Source of the DNA: RU20A sp042610495
GTDB lineage: Bacteria; Pseudomonadota; Alphaproteobacteria; Rhizobiales; Rhizobiaceae
Assembly (NCBI RefSeq): GCF_042610495.1
Contig: NZ_JBHGAP010000004.1
Span: 124,001-188,000, forward strand
Reading direction: 5' to 3'
Length of the DNA stretch: 64,000 nucleotides
Positions 56,377-64,000 of the stretch are shown here, one piece after another (the first letter of the stretch is position 1; each line of letters opens with the position of its first letter). Made by a program: the position numbers and the translations under genes. The notes under the pieces are model-generated. The model was not told the DNA's origin. It saw only the letters and a program-made list of their open reading frames with translations, and did not search any database.

Positions 56377-56429
56377 CGTTTCTCGGATGAGGGTTGTGAC
56401 CGAAAGAGGTGGGCGCGGCGCGCTGCCGT

Positions 56430-57398
56430 TCAGCCGCCCGGTGGCGGGGTAAAGCTCACGCTGCAGCGATAGTCGCCGGGCAGCTTGCCATCGGCATTGG
56501 CGAGGCTGAGGCGCACGCCGAAGACGCCGCCGGCAGCGTTGAAGACGGGATCGACCACCTCGACCTCTGCCTCGTAGGCGCCGGTGAGGGGCGGGGCCGG
56601 ATAGACGGTGGCCTTGCTGCCTTTTTGAAGCCGGCCAAAGAGGGCGGCGGGCGCGAAGGTTTCGACGCGCAGCGGATCCAGTGTCACGACGCGCAGGATC
56701 GGGTTGGAGCCGTCGGCATATTCGCCGGCGCTCAGCTTCTTCTCGATCACGACACCGTCGATGGGGCTGACGATCCGCCGCCGCTCCAGCGCAGCCTCCG
56801 AGCGGGCCAGCTCGAGCTTCACGAGGTCGCGCTCGTGATCGGAGAGTTCGGCCTGGAGCTTTGTGACGCGCTCGGCGCTGAAAAGCGGCTCGGCTTCGCG
56901 TTCGGGCATCAACTGGCGCTGGGTGAGATAGCGCGCGCGTTCGGCCTGCTTGGCGGCCGTCTCTGCCTCGGCCGTGCGCGCGCGTTTCTCGACATCGCTG
57001 CTCGCCCGCAGCCGATCGAGCACGACGGTGGCGGCCTCCATGCCGTCTTCGAGGCGCGCAATGGTCTGCCCTGCCTTGACCCGGTCGCCGCGTTCGGCCG
57101 AGACATCGGCGAGCAGACCCGGCATGGGGGCGGCGAGGCTGACGGACGCAGACGGGCGCATCACGCAGTCGAGCCGGTCGCCGAAGTCGGCCGCAGCGCC
57201 CGGGTCAGCATTCGCCACCGAGCGGCCGGGTGCGGGATCGAGCAGGAGGCGATCCAGGAAGGCATCGACATCGCCGTCGCTGCCGTTCAGGGTCGGCAGC
57301 GCATCGCCTGCGCGCGCGGCCGGTGAGGTGGCGAGCAGCAGGGCGAGGGCGAGGCAGGCGGCCGCGCTATTCCGGCGCACCGGTGAAGGATAGGGCAT
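56430..57398 (-). CDS. Periplasmic HlyD/RND-type adaptor protein
   Basis: A 322-residue membrane-fusion-type protein. MPYPSPVRRNSAAACLALAL and LLATSPAARA form a Sec signal peptide (about 30 residues). The lipoyl-like half motifs are MPGLLADVSAERGDRVKAGQ and RRIVSPIDGVVIEKKLSAGE, separated by a coiled-coil hairpin rich in Ala/Glu/Arg (about 100-180). A beta-barrel part follows (LDPLRVETFAPAALFGRLQK). It would bridge an inner-membrane machine to an outer-membrane channel. The ATG at 57398 lies 32 bp inside the 3' end of the SecA-like gene, so it is the last coupled gene of the operon. No channel gene accompanies it. Confidence 0.83.
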   Translation of the reverse strand: MPYPSPVRRNSAAACLALALLLATSPAARAGDALPTLNGSDGDVDAFLDRLLLDPAPGRSVANADPGAAADFGDRLDCVMRPSASVSLAAPMPGLLADVSAERGDRVKAGQTIARLEDGMEAATVVLDRLRASSDVEKRARTAEAETAAKQAERARYLTQRQLMPEREAEPLFSAERVTKLQAELSDHERDLVKLELARSEAALERRRIVSPIDGVVIEKKLSAGEYADGSNPILRVVTLDPLRVETFAPAALFGRLQKGSKATVYPAPPLTGAYEAEVEVVDPVFNAAGGVFGVRLSLANADGKLPGDYRCSVSFTPPPGG

Positions 57399-59415
57399 CG
57401 TTCCAGACCTCGTCGGATTTCTGCAGGTGGTTTCGAAGGGACAGGTGCAGCCGTTCGGCACGGCGCTGGCAGGTGCGCACCAGGCGGGCCGCCACACGCT
57501 GGCCGCCGGGCAGGTGGAGGATGGCCGCCATCAGCCGACGTTGCCAAGGCGCGGCGTAGCGCATCAGCAGATCGTCCTCCAGGGACAGGATCGCTTCCGC
57601 ATGGCCCGGCTCGCCGCGGCGCGCCGAACGGCCGATCAACTGGCGATCGACACGGCGCGCCTCGTGGCGTTCGCTGACGATGACATGCAGCCCTCCGGAG
57701 GCTGCGACATCCGCCCCGAGCGGGATGTCGGCGCCGCGTCCGGCCATGTTGGTGGCGACGGTGATGCGGCCGGCGGTCCCGGCGGCATGGATCTTCTCCG
57801 CCTCATCGGCATCCTGCCGGGCACTCAGCACGGGAACCACGATGCCGCGTTCGGCAAGGGCGGCTGCGACCCTCTCGCTGGCCTCCACCGATGCCGTGCC
57901 GACCAACACGGCGGCGCCGCGCGCTGCATGGGCGGCGGCTCTCTCGGCGATTACGGCGTATTTCGCGTCGGCGCGTGCGAGGATGCGGTCAGGCGTGATG
58001 CGCCGACGCGGTGGCTTGTGCGTGGGTATCCGTGCGATCCCAAGGCCGTAGGTCCGCCGGAGTTCGGCCGCGCCTTCCGCGGCCGTGCCCGTCATGCCTG
58101 AAAGCACGAGGTAGCGGCGGAAGAAGCGCTGGTAGGTCGTTCGCGCAAGGGTGATGCGCTGGGCGGAAAGCTCGGCAAATCCCTCCTTCAGCTCCACCAT
58201 CTGGTGCAGCCCGTCGGACCAGGTGCGGTCGGCCATGGTGCGGCCCGTATTGGCATCGACAATGGTGACCTTGTCGTCCTTCACGACATAATCGACATCG
58301 CGCCTGTAAAGATGCAGGGCGGCGAGGCCGAGCCGCACGAGATCTTCCCGCACCAGCCCGATCGACCAGAGCGCGCTGTCGCGCGGCGTGGCGGTCTCGT
58401 CGAGGGCTCCGGGATCATCGATCACGCGATCGGCGCCCTCATCGGTCAGCACCACCTGTCGCCGGTCCGGCAGAACGACGTAGTCGCGGCCTTCGGTGAG
58501 CGTTCGGGCGATGTCCAGCGCGCGGCGCACCTGGCACGGCGCATAGGTTGGCGGCGCCTCCCGCGACAGGATCAGCGGCGTGCGGGCCTCGTCGATCAGC
58601 ACGCTGTCGGCCTCGTCCACCAGCGCAAAGCCGAGGCCCCGCAGCATCAGCGGCTTGCTCTCCGTGCCGGTCAGGCGGGCAATCTTCAGGCCCGTCTCGT
58701 CGTTGCGGCCGCGGGCCAGCCGGTCACGCAGATAGTCGAAGGCAACCTGCTTGTTGGTGCAATAGGTGATGGCGGCGCCATAGGCTGCGCGCCGGTCATC
58801 CTCCTCCGCCTCTTCGGACGCGCAGGCCGAGCTGAGGCCGAAGAGCGCGAAAAAGGGACGGGCAAATTCCGCGTCGCGCGTGGCGAGATAATCGTTGACG
58901 GTGACGACATGCACGGGGCGGGCACTCAGCGCCATCACGGCTGCCGGAAGAAGCGCCGTCAGCGTCTTGCCCTCGCCGGTCTGCATTTCGGCGACCCAGC
59001 CGCGCAGCATGGCGTATCCGCCCATCAGCTGCACATCGCGTGGCGTCAGGCCCAGCGTGCGTCGGGCACCGTCGCGCAACAGCGCGAAGGCTTCGGCAAT
59101 CAGTCCAAGCGGGGCCCGCTCCGGGGCCGACAGTCTCGGACGCAGCCGCCGCAGGGCGGCCGACAGCTCGGCATCACTCATCTCGTCCGGCCGCAGCCGG
59201 GCGGCCTTGCGCGCCGTTTCCCGCGCGATGCGCAGGAGCTGCAGCCTTCGCAGGCCCATGGCCGGCCGCGCAGTCCAGGATTCGATCCGTTTCAATCCGT
59301 CCACCAGCGGCTTGCCCGGCCTCAGCGGACGTTCCGGATAGGGCCGGGCGGCGCGCGCGCGGGCTGGCGCTGCATCGGCATCGGTCTGTCTCGGCAGGGC
59401 GAAGGCGTCAGACAT
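57367..59415 (-). CDS. Shortened SecA-like translocase ATPase
   Basis: A 682-residue SecA homologue; housekeeping SecA is about 900. NBD1 has Walker A MQTGEGKTLTALLPA (GEGKT 147-151) and VDEADSVLIDEARTPLILS (DEAD 267-270). The preprotein cross-linking domain is visible through DYVVKDDKVTIVDANTGRTM. NBD2 has LSGMTGTA and ITVATNMAGRGADIPLG, then GGLHVIVSERHEARRVDRQL and GRSARRGEPG. After the start of the scaffold helix (about 641-675) the protein ends, so the helical wing, two-helix finger and C-terminal zinc tail of ordinary SecA are absent. Its start overlaps the M50 stop by 8 bp. It is not the housekeeping SecA; a dedicated motor for the giant protein is inferred. Confidence 0.88.
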   Translation of the reverse strand: MSDAFALPRQTDADAAPARARAARPYPERPLRPGKPLVDGLKRIESWTARPAMGLRRLQLLRIARETARKAARLRPDEMSDAELSAALRRLRPRLSAPERAPLGLIAEAFALLRDGARRTLGLTPRDVQLMGGYAMLRGWVAEMQTGEGKTLTALLPAAVMALSARPVHVVTVNDYLATRDAEFARPFFALFGLSSACASEEAEEDDRRAAYGAAITYCTNKQVAFDYLRDRLARGRNDETGLKIARLTGTESKPLMLRGLGFALVDEADSVLIDEARTPLILSREAPPTYAPCQVRRALDIARTLTEGRDYVVLPDRRQVVLTDEGADRVIDDPGALDETATPRDSALWSIGLVREDLVRLGLAALHLYRRDVDYVVKDDKVTIVDANTGRTMADRTWSDGLHQMVELKEGFAELSAQRITLARTTYQRFFRRYLVLSGMTGTAAEGAAELRRTYGLGIARIPTHKPPRRRITPDRILARADAKYAVIAERAAAHAARGAAVLVGTASVEASERVAAALAERGIVVPVLSARQDADEAEKIHAAGTAGRITVATNMAGRGADIPLGADVAASGGLHVIVSERHEARRVDRQLIGRSARRGEPGHAEAILSLEDDLLMRYAAPWQRRLMAAILHLPGGQRVAARLVRTCQRRAERLHLSLRNHLQKSDEVWNDALSFTGAPE

Positions 59416-61561
59416 TGAACTCGCCCAGGAACTGCCGGCGCAGGAAGCGCCAGACGCTGTAGCCGATCGGCTCCATGCCATGATCGAAGCGGAGCAGGGC
59501 ACGCAGGCCCGGCGGCAGCGGTCGCGGCACGTTCACTTCCACATCCGCCGTGTACCAGGGGTCCAGCGTCCGCTTGGGATCGGCCGGATCCATGGCGGCG
59601 GCGCCGCCGCCGCTGGTCGCCAGCGCCGGATGCGGAATATCGTGGCCTGCGGAGGGCGAGAGCCGCACCAGCCGGCCCGTCCAGGTGACGTCGGGCTGAT
59701 CCACGAAGCGGAGCGCGATGGCGCCCGCCCGGCTGTGGACGAGATCGATCTGGTCCTGCGCCAAAAGCACCTGCACGCGCTGGATGCCCGGCGCCGCGAC
59801 ATAGCCGAAGAGGTCGCCCTTTTTTGCGTAGCGTCCCGGCAGATCGCGTGGAGAGCCGATCAGGAGTTCGCCGGGCGCGCCGGCGACAAGGGTCAGGCCG
59901 GCGGAGCGCGTGCGCAGATCGTCCATTTCCTGTACGATCCGGCGGGCCTGTTCGCGCAGGATTTCCCGGTCCGACGCTTCCTCGACGGGCAGTGCCTGGA
60001 ACCGGGCACGGATTTCGGCAAGGCTGGCGAGGAGCAGATCGGCTTCCGCATCCATGAGCGGATCCTCCAGCCGGACCACCATGCGTCCGGGCTCGACGGC
60101 CGCCCCGTCGAGCGCCGGCACGACGGCAACCTCGCCCGCGGCACCGGCCCGCAGGCTGCGGCCCTCGTCCATGGTGACGACGCCCTGCTGGACGGTGGCG
60201 AGCGGCACGTTCATGCCGAAAAGAGCAAATCCGATCAGTCCCGCGGTCAGCGCACTCACGACGATCGCCCGACCGCGGTGGCGATCGAGCCGCGGGCTCA
60301 TCAGCAGATAGCGAAGGCCTTTGAGCAGCGGCCAGACCAGCACGCTGCAGAGGGAGACGATGGCAAGCGCGACGCCGACGAAGAAGAACTTGTGCGCCAC
60401 CACCGCCGCGATGCTGAGGGAGATGATGATGCGATAGACGAAGGAGGTGACGCCGTAGAGCACGAACCATGGCCGCTCGCCCGGCGACCGCACGGGGCTT
60501 TGAGCCGCATCGCTGCCGAAGGCGTAGCGCTCGGTGAGATAGGTGAGATATTTCGTCGCCCGCGTGCCGAGGTTCGGAATGTCGAGCCCGTCGGCCAGCA
60601 TGTAATAGCCATCGAAGCGCAGCAGCGGATTGCCATTGAAAAGCAGACTGGAGACGCCGCCGATCAGCGCCACGTTGAAGGCGACGGCACGAATGACGCC
60701 GGGCTCGGCCATCACCCAGACGATCATGGCGAGCGCTGCCAGCAACAGCTCTACCATCATGCCGGCTCCGCCGACGATCACACGCTGGCGCCGGCTCGGG
60801 AAGGCCGCTGCCGCCGTTGCGTCCACATAGGGAAGCGGGATGAAGAGCAGCAGCATGACGCCCGTCTCGCGCACCTCGCCGCCGAAGACCTTGGTGGCCC
60901 AGCCGTGGCCGAGTTCGTGCAGCGCCTTGATGACGGGGTAGATCAGCAACACGATCAGGAGATTGTTCTGGCTGAGGACCCTGTCGACGACGTTTTCGGT
61001 CAGCTCCGCCCAGTGCCGCGCCGCAAGTGCCGCGCCGAAGGCGATGAGTGCAAGCCAGGCGATAAAACCCCACCAGGTGAAGAGCGGCCTGACGAGCGGC
61101 AATGTCGCGGCGAGAAACCGGTCGGGATCGAAGAGCGGAAAGCGGATCGCCAGCGGATTGCGGATGCGTTGAAGCAGGTCGTCCTGCCGCTGTTTTTCGC
61201 CGCGCCGCGCCAGTTCGTCGAGGTCCGGCGGCACGTCGCCGAGCAAAAGATCCGACTGGTGCAACTGGGCTAGAAGCTGGACGACGTCGTCCTGCGTCAG
61301 GGGCTCGGTGCTGCCGTCACCATCCTCCTCGGCCAGCACCCGCCGCCAGATGTCATCGATGGTGCGCCGACCGTTCATCAGGCCGATCACCTGCCAGGCG
61401 GCGCGGTTCAGCCTGTGGTGGCGGCCGCTCTGCCTGTCGCTCAGAACGAACCAGGTTTCGCCGCGCACGTGGTGGCGCACGATGCCGGCCTGCGGTCGCA
61501 GCCGGGGCCGCAGGGAGCCGATCCGGCTCCAGTGCTGGCTGAAAAGCTGCCGCTGGGCCAT
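59408..61561 (-). CDS. PqqD-M50 peptidase-HlyD fusion membrane protein
   Basis: A 717-residue three-part protein. Residues about 25-110 look like a PqqD/RRE domain (WFVLSDRQSGRHHRLNRAAW then IGLMNGRRTIDDIWRRV and a final LHQSDLLLGD). The middle is a site-2-protease-type membrane domain with the zinc motif HELGHG (215-220) and NGNPLLRFDGYYML (309-322), within about eight hydrophobic segments. The C-terminal third (about 440-717) is HlyD-like: VVTMDEGRSLRAGAAGEVAV and a second half with GELLIGSP-type and FGYVAAPGIQRVQVLLAQ. The active-site residues appear intact. It could recognise, cleave or hand over an exported substrate. The start ATG is 4 bp past the upstream stop. Confidence 0.87.
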   Translation of the reverse strand: MAQRQLFSQHWSRIGSLRPRLRPQAGIVRHHVRGETWFVLSDRQSGRHHRLNRAAWQVIGLMNGRRTIDDIWRRVLAEEDGDGSTEPLTQDDVVQLLAQLHQSDLLLGDVPPDLDELARRGEKQRQDDLLQRIRNPLAIRFPLFDPDRFLAATLPLVRPLFTWWGFIAWLALIAFGAALAARHWAELTENVVDRVLSQNNLLIVLLIYPVIKALHELGHGWATKVFGGEVRETGVMLLLFIPLPYVDATAAAAFPSRRQRVIVGGAGMMVELLLAALAMIVWVMAEPGVIRAVAFNVALIGGVSSLLFNGNPLLRFDGYYMLADGLDIPNLGTRATKYLTYLTERYAFGSDAAQSPVRSPGERPWFVLYGVTSFVYRIIISLSIAAVVAHKFFFVGVALAIVSLCSVLVWPLLKGLRYLLMSPRLDRHRGRAIVVSALTAGLIGFALFGMNVPLATVQQGVVTMDEGRSLRAGAAGEVAVVPALDGAAVEPGRMVVRLEDPLMDAEADLLLASLAEIRARFQALPVEEASDREILREQARRIVQEMDDLRTRSAGLTLVAGAPGELLIGSPRDLPGRYAKKGDLFGYVAAPGIQRVQVLLAQDQIDLVHSRAGAIALRFVDQPDVTWTGRLVRLSPSAGHDIPHPALATSGGGAAAMDPADPKRTLDPWYTADVEVNVPRPLPPGLRALLRFDHGMEPIGYSVWRFLRRQFLGEFNV

Positions 61562-61565
61562 CGGC

Positions 61566-63467
61566 TTACCCCACCCAGCGCCAGACGGACTGGCGCACCC
61601 AGGTCACGAAACTGCGGGTCCAGGTATAAAGCAGGGTGCGGGTGTCGATAGACACATGGCCGACGCCCTGAAGTCCCGGCCGCAGCCGCTCCGTGGGCGT
61701 GCCGGGCTGAAGGCGGGCCTCGACGCGAAACACGGTCTTGCCCTCGCCGGCATGGGCGATGGGCGTGATGCGGTCGAGGGTGAAGCGGAAGGTTTCGTCA
61801 GGCAGTGCCAGGAGCCTCAGACTACCCGTCTGCCCGGTCTTGAGGTCGCCAAGCTGGTCTTCCGGAACCGCGAGGCTGACCCGGTAGGCATCGGATGGAA
61901 CCACCTCGTAGAGGAGGTCTCCCCGGTTGACGGCACTGGCAAGCTGTTGCGAATGATCGCCGGAAATGACGAGGCCGTCGAAGGGGGCGCGCAGCACGAC
62001 GCGGGCCAGACGCTCGTCGATGGTGCGGATCTTTGCCTCCGCCGCCGCGATCTGTGCGCGGATAATCCGCAGATTGGCGAGATCCTTGTCGGCCAGTGCC
62101 TTTTCATATTGCAGCGCCGTCTCGCGTGCTTCGGCCGACACCTTCAGCCGCTCCAGCACGAGATCGCGGTCGTCAAGGCTTGCCAGCACGTCGCCCTTGC
62201 GCACCCGGTCGCCCGGACGGGCCGGTGCGGTGGCGAGGAAGCCATCGAAGGGCACGGCGACGGCGCGCTGGACTTCACCTTCCAGCTGGACGTCCGCGGT
62301 CACCTCATAGGCTGCCGGGGTGACGGCTGCGGCACCGAGAATGCCGGCAATCAAGAGCAGAACCAGCTTGAGCGCCAGATAATCCGGTCCGAACAGGCTT
62401 TGCAGCGCCCGCCAGACGGACTGAACGGCACGCGTGGGCAGGGAACGATTGGTTTGCCACTTTTCCCAGACCGATGGCGCGAGGAGATCGGCAAGGCCGT
62501 CCGCCAAGGCGAGATCCGCTTCGGTGAAGGCCGGCCCCTTGCTGCGCTCGATGACCAGGGCGCCGCAGGTGATGGGGCCGCGCAGACGGTCCTCGACATG
62601 CAGGGGAACTGTCAGAATGGCCTGAACGCCTTCCTGTCGCGCATGGTCCTCATGGGCCAAGGTGACATTCGGATCATGAGGCGTGGCAGGCCACACGAGG
62701 ATGGCGCGCTGGTCCGATGCCTCGTCCATGACGCGGGACAAACCGCGCTCCAGCGCGTGCCGCTTCGGGCCGCCCCCGCTGTGGGAGACGGCGATCACGC
62801 GCATGCCACGCCGGCGGTTCATGCCAAGGCTCGCCCGGTCCGCTCCCAGCGCCTCGGCCAGTTCCGTCGTGAGTGCCCGCGCGGCTGCGTCCATGCGCGG
62901 GCGGGACGTAAAGGCCGTCAGTAGCCGCTGGCAGGTGACGGCAAGCGCCGGTGTCGCCTCGGCAAGCCTGACCGCTTCGTCGGCCGCGACCGCCGTCAGG
63001 GGCCCAAGGCTCCATTGCAGACGGCGCAGCGCGACTCGCAGGCCGGTTTCGCGCGGGCCCGCAAGCCCGAGGCCCAGGACCACGGCACCCGTCGGCGCGC
63101 CGATCGGGCCGAAAGGCTGCGCAATGATGCTGGCTGCACCTTCGCCGCCGGCCTGGCCGACGCCGCGCTTCTCGCCAAGCGCCAACACGGCCAGACGGCG
63201 CAGGTCATCGCCTTCACCGAGGCCGTCGCCATGGCGCAACACCAGACGATCACCATTGCGGCCCCGAGACCAGATTTCAAGCTGACGGATCGGACCCGGC
63301 AGGCTCTCGGCTTCGCGCGCCAGAAAAAGCTCCGTCCAGGCCTCTGCGGCTTCGTCAAGCGTCGCTGCCGCGCCAAGCGCCTTCCACAGCCGGGATGACT
63401 GCGCGTCCGCCGCTGCGATGCCTGCTGTTTGGACAGGAACGGGCCGTCCGCCGGGATGAATGGTCAT
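61566..63467 (-). CDS. GAF-domain HlyD-family fusion protein
   Basis: A 633-residue protein and first gene of the export operon. The first 360 residues are cytoplasmic, with a GAF-like domain at about 190-335 (LTTELAEALGADRASLGMNR, ILTVPLHVEDRLRGPITCGA, ALADGLADLLAP). A single membrane segment (about 362-383, LKLVLLLIAGILGAAAV) follows. A HlyD-type periplasmic part comes next: VPFDGFLATAPARPGDRVRK, a coiled-coil hairpin and VVLRAPFDGLVISGDHSQQL. The ATG at 63467 was chosen; the ribosome binding site is not obvious, and a TTG at 63518 is in frame. GAF-adaptor fusions could couple export to a cytoplasmic signal; this is inference. Confidence 0.83.
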   Translation of the reverse strand: MTIHPGGRPVPVQTAGIAAADAQSSRLWKALGAAATLDEAAEAWTELFLAREAESLPGPIRQLEIWSRGRNGDRLVLRHGDGLGEGDDLRRLAVLALGEKRGVGQAGGEGAASIIAQPFGPIGAPTGAVVLGLGLAGPRETGLRVALRRLQWSLGPLTAVAADEAVRLAEATPALAVTCQRLLTAFTSRPRMDAAARALTTELAEALGADRASLGMNRRRGMRVIAVSHSGGGPKRHALERGLSRVMDEASDQRAILVWPATPHDPNVTLAHEDHARQEGVQAILTVPLHVEDRLRGPITCGALVIERSKGPAFTEADLALADGLADLLAPSVWEKWQTNRSLPTRAVQSVWRALQSLFGPDYLALKLVLLLIAGILGAAAVTPAAYEVTADVQLEGEVQRAVAVPFDGFLATAPARPGDRVRKGDVLASLDDRDLVLERLKVSAEARETALQYEKALADKDLANLRIIRAQIAAAEAKIRTIDERLARVVLRAPFDGLVISGDHSQQLASAVNRGDLLYEVVPSDAYRVSLAVPEDQLGDLKTGQTGSLRLLALPDETFRFTLDRITPIAHAGEGKTVFRVEARLQPGTPTERLRPGLQGVGHVSIDTRTLLYTWTRSFVTWVRQSVWRWVG

Positions 63468-64000
63468 GCCTGTTGCGCCGCCAACGCTGCTCCAGATCCG
63501 CGCCCCCAGAGATGCCAAAAAGGCACCGCTGGGGACCGGCTCTTCATAAATTCTTTATTAGATCGTTAATCTAGAAAGCGCAATGGCGGGAAAATTTACT
63601 CGTCATTCAAGGTAAACGACGGGATTTTTGTTTTCGGGAAACAGGAATTCCTTCTCCTGTCAAATATCATACAGGAGAAATAGTCTACCAATACGTTGAA
63701 AGATCGTTTCCCGCAGCGACATTAACCGGCGCAATTGTCGCGCGTTGCGGTGAAATTCCACGTGAGGCATGTTAGAGCCGACGAGGTGGAAAATCAAGGA
63801 GAATTTGGGCGGTGTCGCGAAATAGGTGGATTACCTAGAAGTTAAACCTAGAAAATGCGAAGATCTCATGAAGAAATCGCCAGCATAATAGCGAATGAGG
63901 TCGCTCTGATGCCATTTAATACGTCGCCTCCTTAACCGTACCGATTGTCTGTGCGCCGTTCCACTGGACAAAGGCGCGTCAAACATTCCAAAGTGCTTGT
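63468..64000 (-). promoter_or_regulatory. Upstream region of the export operon
   Basis: These 533 bp contain no convincing gene on either strand and are AT-richer than the coding DNA. ACCTAGAA occurs twice as a direct repeat (63834-63841 and 63847-63854), and CTAG again at 63571-63574. A promoter for the leftward operon should lie here, but I cannot fix its -35/-10. What lies beyond 64000 is unknown. Confidence 0.4.

Noticed and set aside
57367..59415. Housekeeping secA
   Set aside because: It is about 220 residues shorter, lacks wing, finger and zinc tail, and lies inside a specialised operon.
26570..63467. Assignment to ordinary type 1 secretion because of RTX repeats and HlyD proteins
   Set aside because: No ABC exporter or TolC-type gene is present, and the operon instead has SecA-like and M50 proteins. 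RTX-like repeats also occur in proteins secreted by other routes.
1..64000. Mobile element, integrase or attachment site to explain the giant gene
   Set aside because: I saw no transposase, integrase, tRNA or flanking direct repeats in the window.

Overview
The window is high-GC alphaproteobacterial DNA. Gene content and protein style (paired ABC importers, sulfonate monooxygenases, an AruH/AruI pair, BetI-like and Rrf2 regulators) fit a soil or plant-associated member of the Rhizobiales/Rhizobiaceae; no rRNA or other marker gives the species. I saw no tRNA, rRNA, CRISPR array, insertion sequence or phage gene.

Region 1 (1-8.4 kb, with its transporter to 13.2 kb) is a sulfur-scavenging island. 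It holds an Rrf2 regulator with four clustered cysteines, a flavin reductase and SsuD alkanesulfonate monooxygenase, an FAD/NAD(P)-binding protein with an NtaA/DszA-type monooxygenase, and two DszC/SfnB-type acyl-CoA-dehydrogenase-fold proteins. A ribose-type (CUT2) ABC importer sits in one operon with SfnB, so uptake and desulfurization appear linked. Three of its promoters carry a similar AT-rich palindrome, TATAAATTTTATA in its best copy.

Region 2 (13.3-22.4 kb) handles arginine or other guanidino compounds. It has a polar amino-acid ABC importer with an M20 amidohydrolase on the minus strand. Divergent from these are a DDAH-family hydrolase, a BetI-like TetR repressor, an AruH-like aminotransferase and an AruI-like 2-ketoarginine decarboxylase. 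A palindrome lies across the likely promoter of the second operon. A ureidoglycine aminohydrolase-like bicupin gene follows.

Region 3 (23.6-63.5 kb) is the notable part. A NarL-type response regulator and a MASE1 histidine kinase precede one gene of about 29.7 kb (26570-56284) for a 9,904-residue modular surface/secreted protein. Its N-terminus has no Sec signal but carries a LEPR-XLL-type motif. Its modules, in order, are: FHA-like repeats with interspersed HGFxTGD...IGGL modules, RTX-like stretches, a Gly-rich block, a beta-propeller-like array, ten PKD-like W/F-GDG modules, and five LamG-like domains. Convergent to it is a tightly coupled four-gene operon: GAF-HlyD fusion, PqqD-M50-HlyD fusion, a shortened SecA-like ATPase and a periplasmic HlyD-like adaptor. 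I infer that these four form a dedicated export and processing apparatus for the giant protein. No ABC exporter or TolC is present. This is the best candidate in the window for a poorly described system.

Start codons were chosen from ribosome binding sites where visible. Domain calls are by eye, without database searches.
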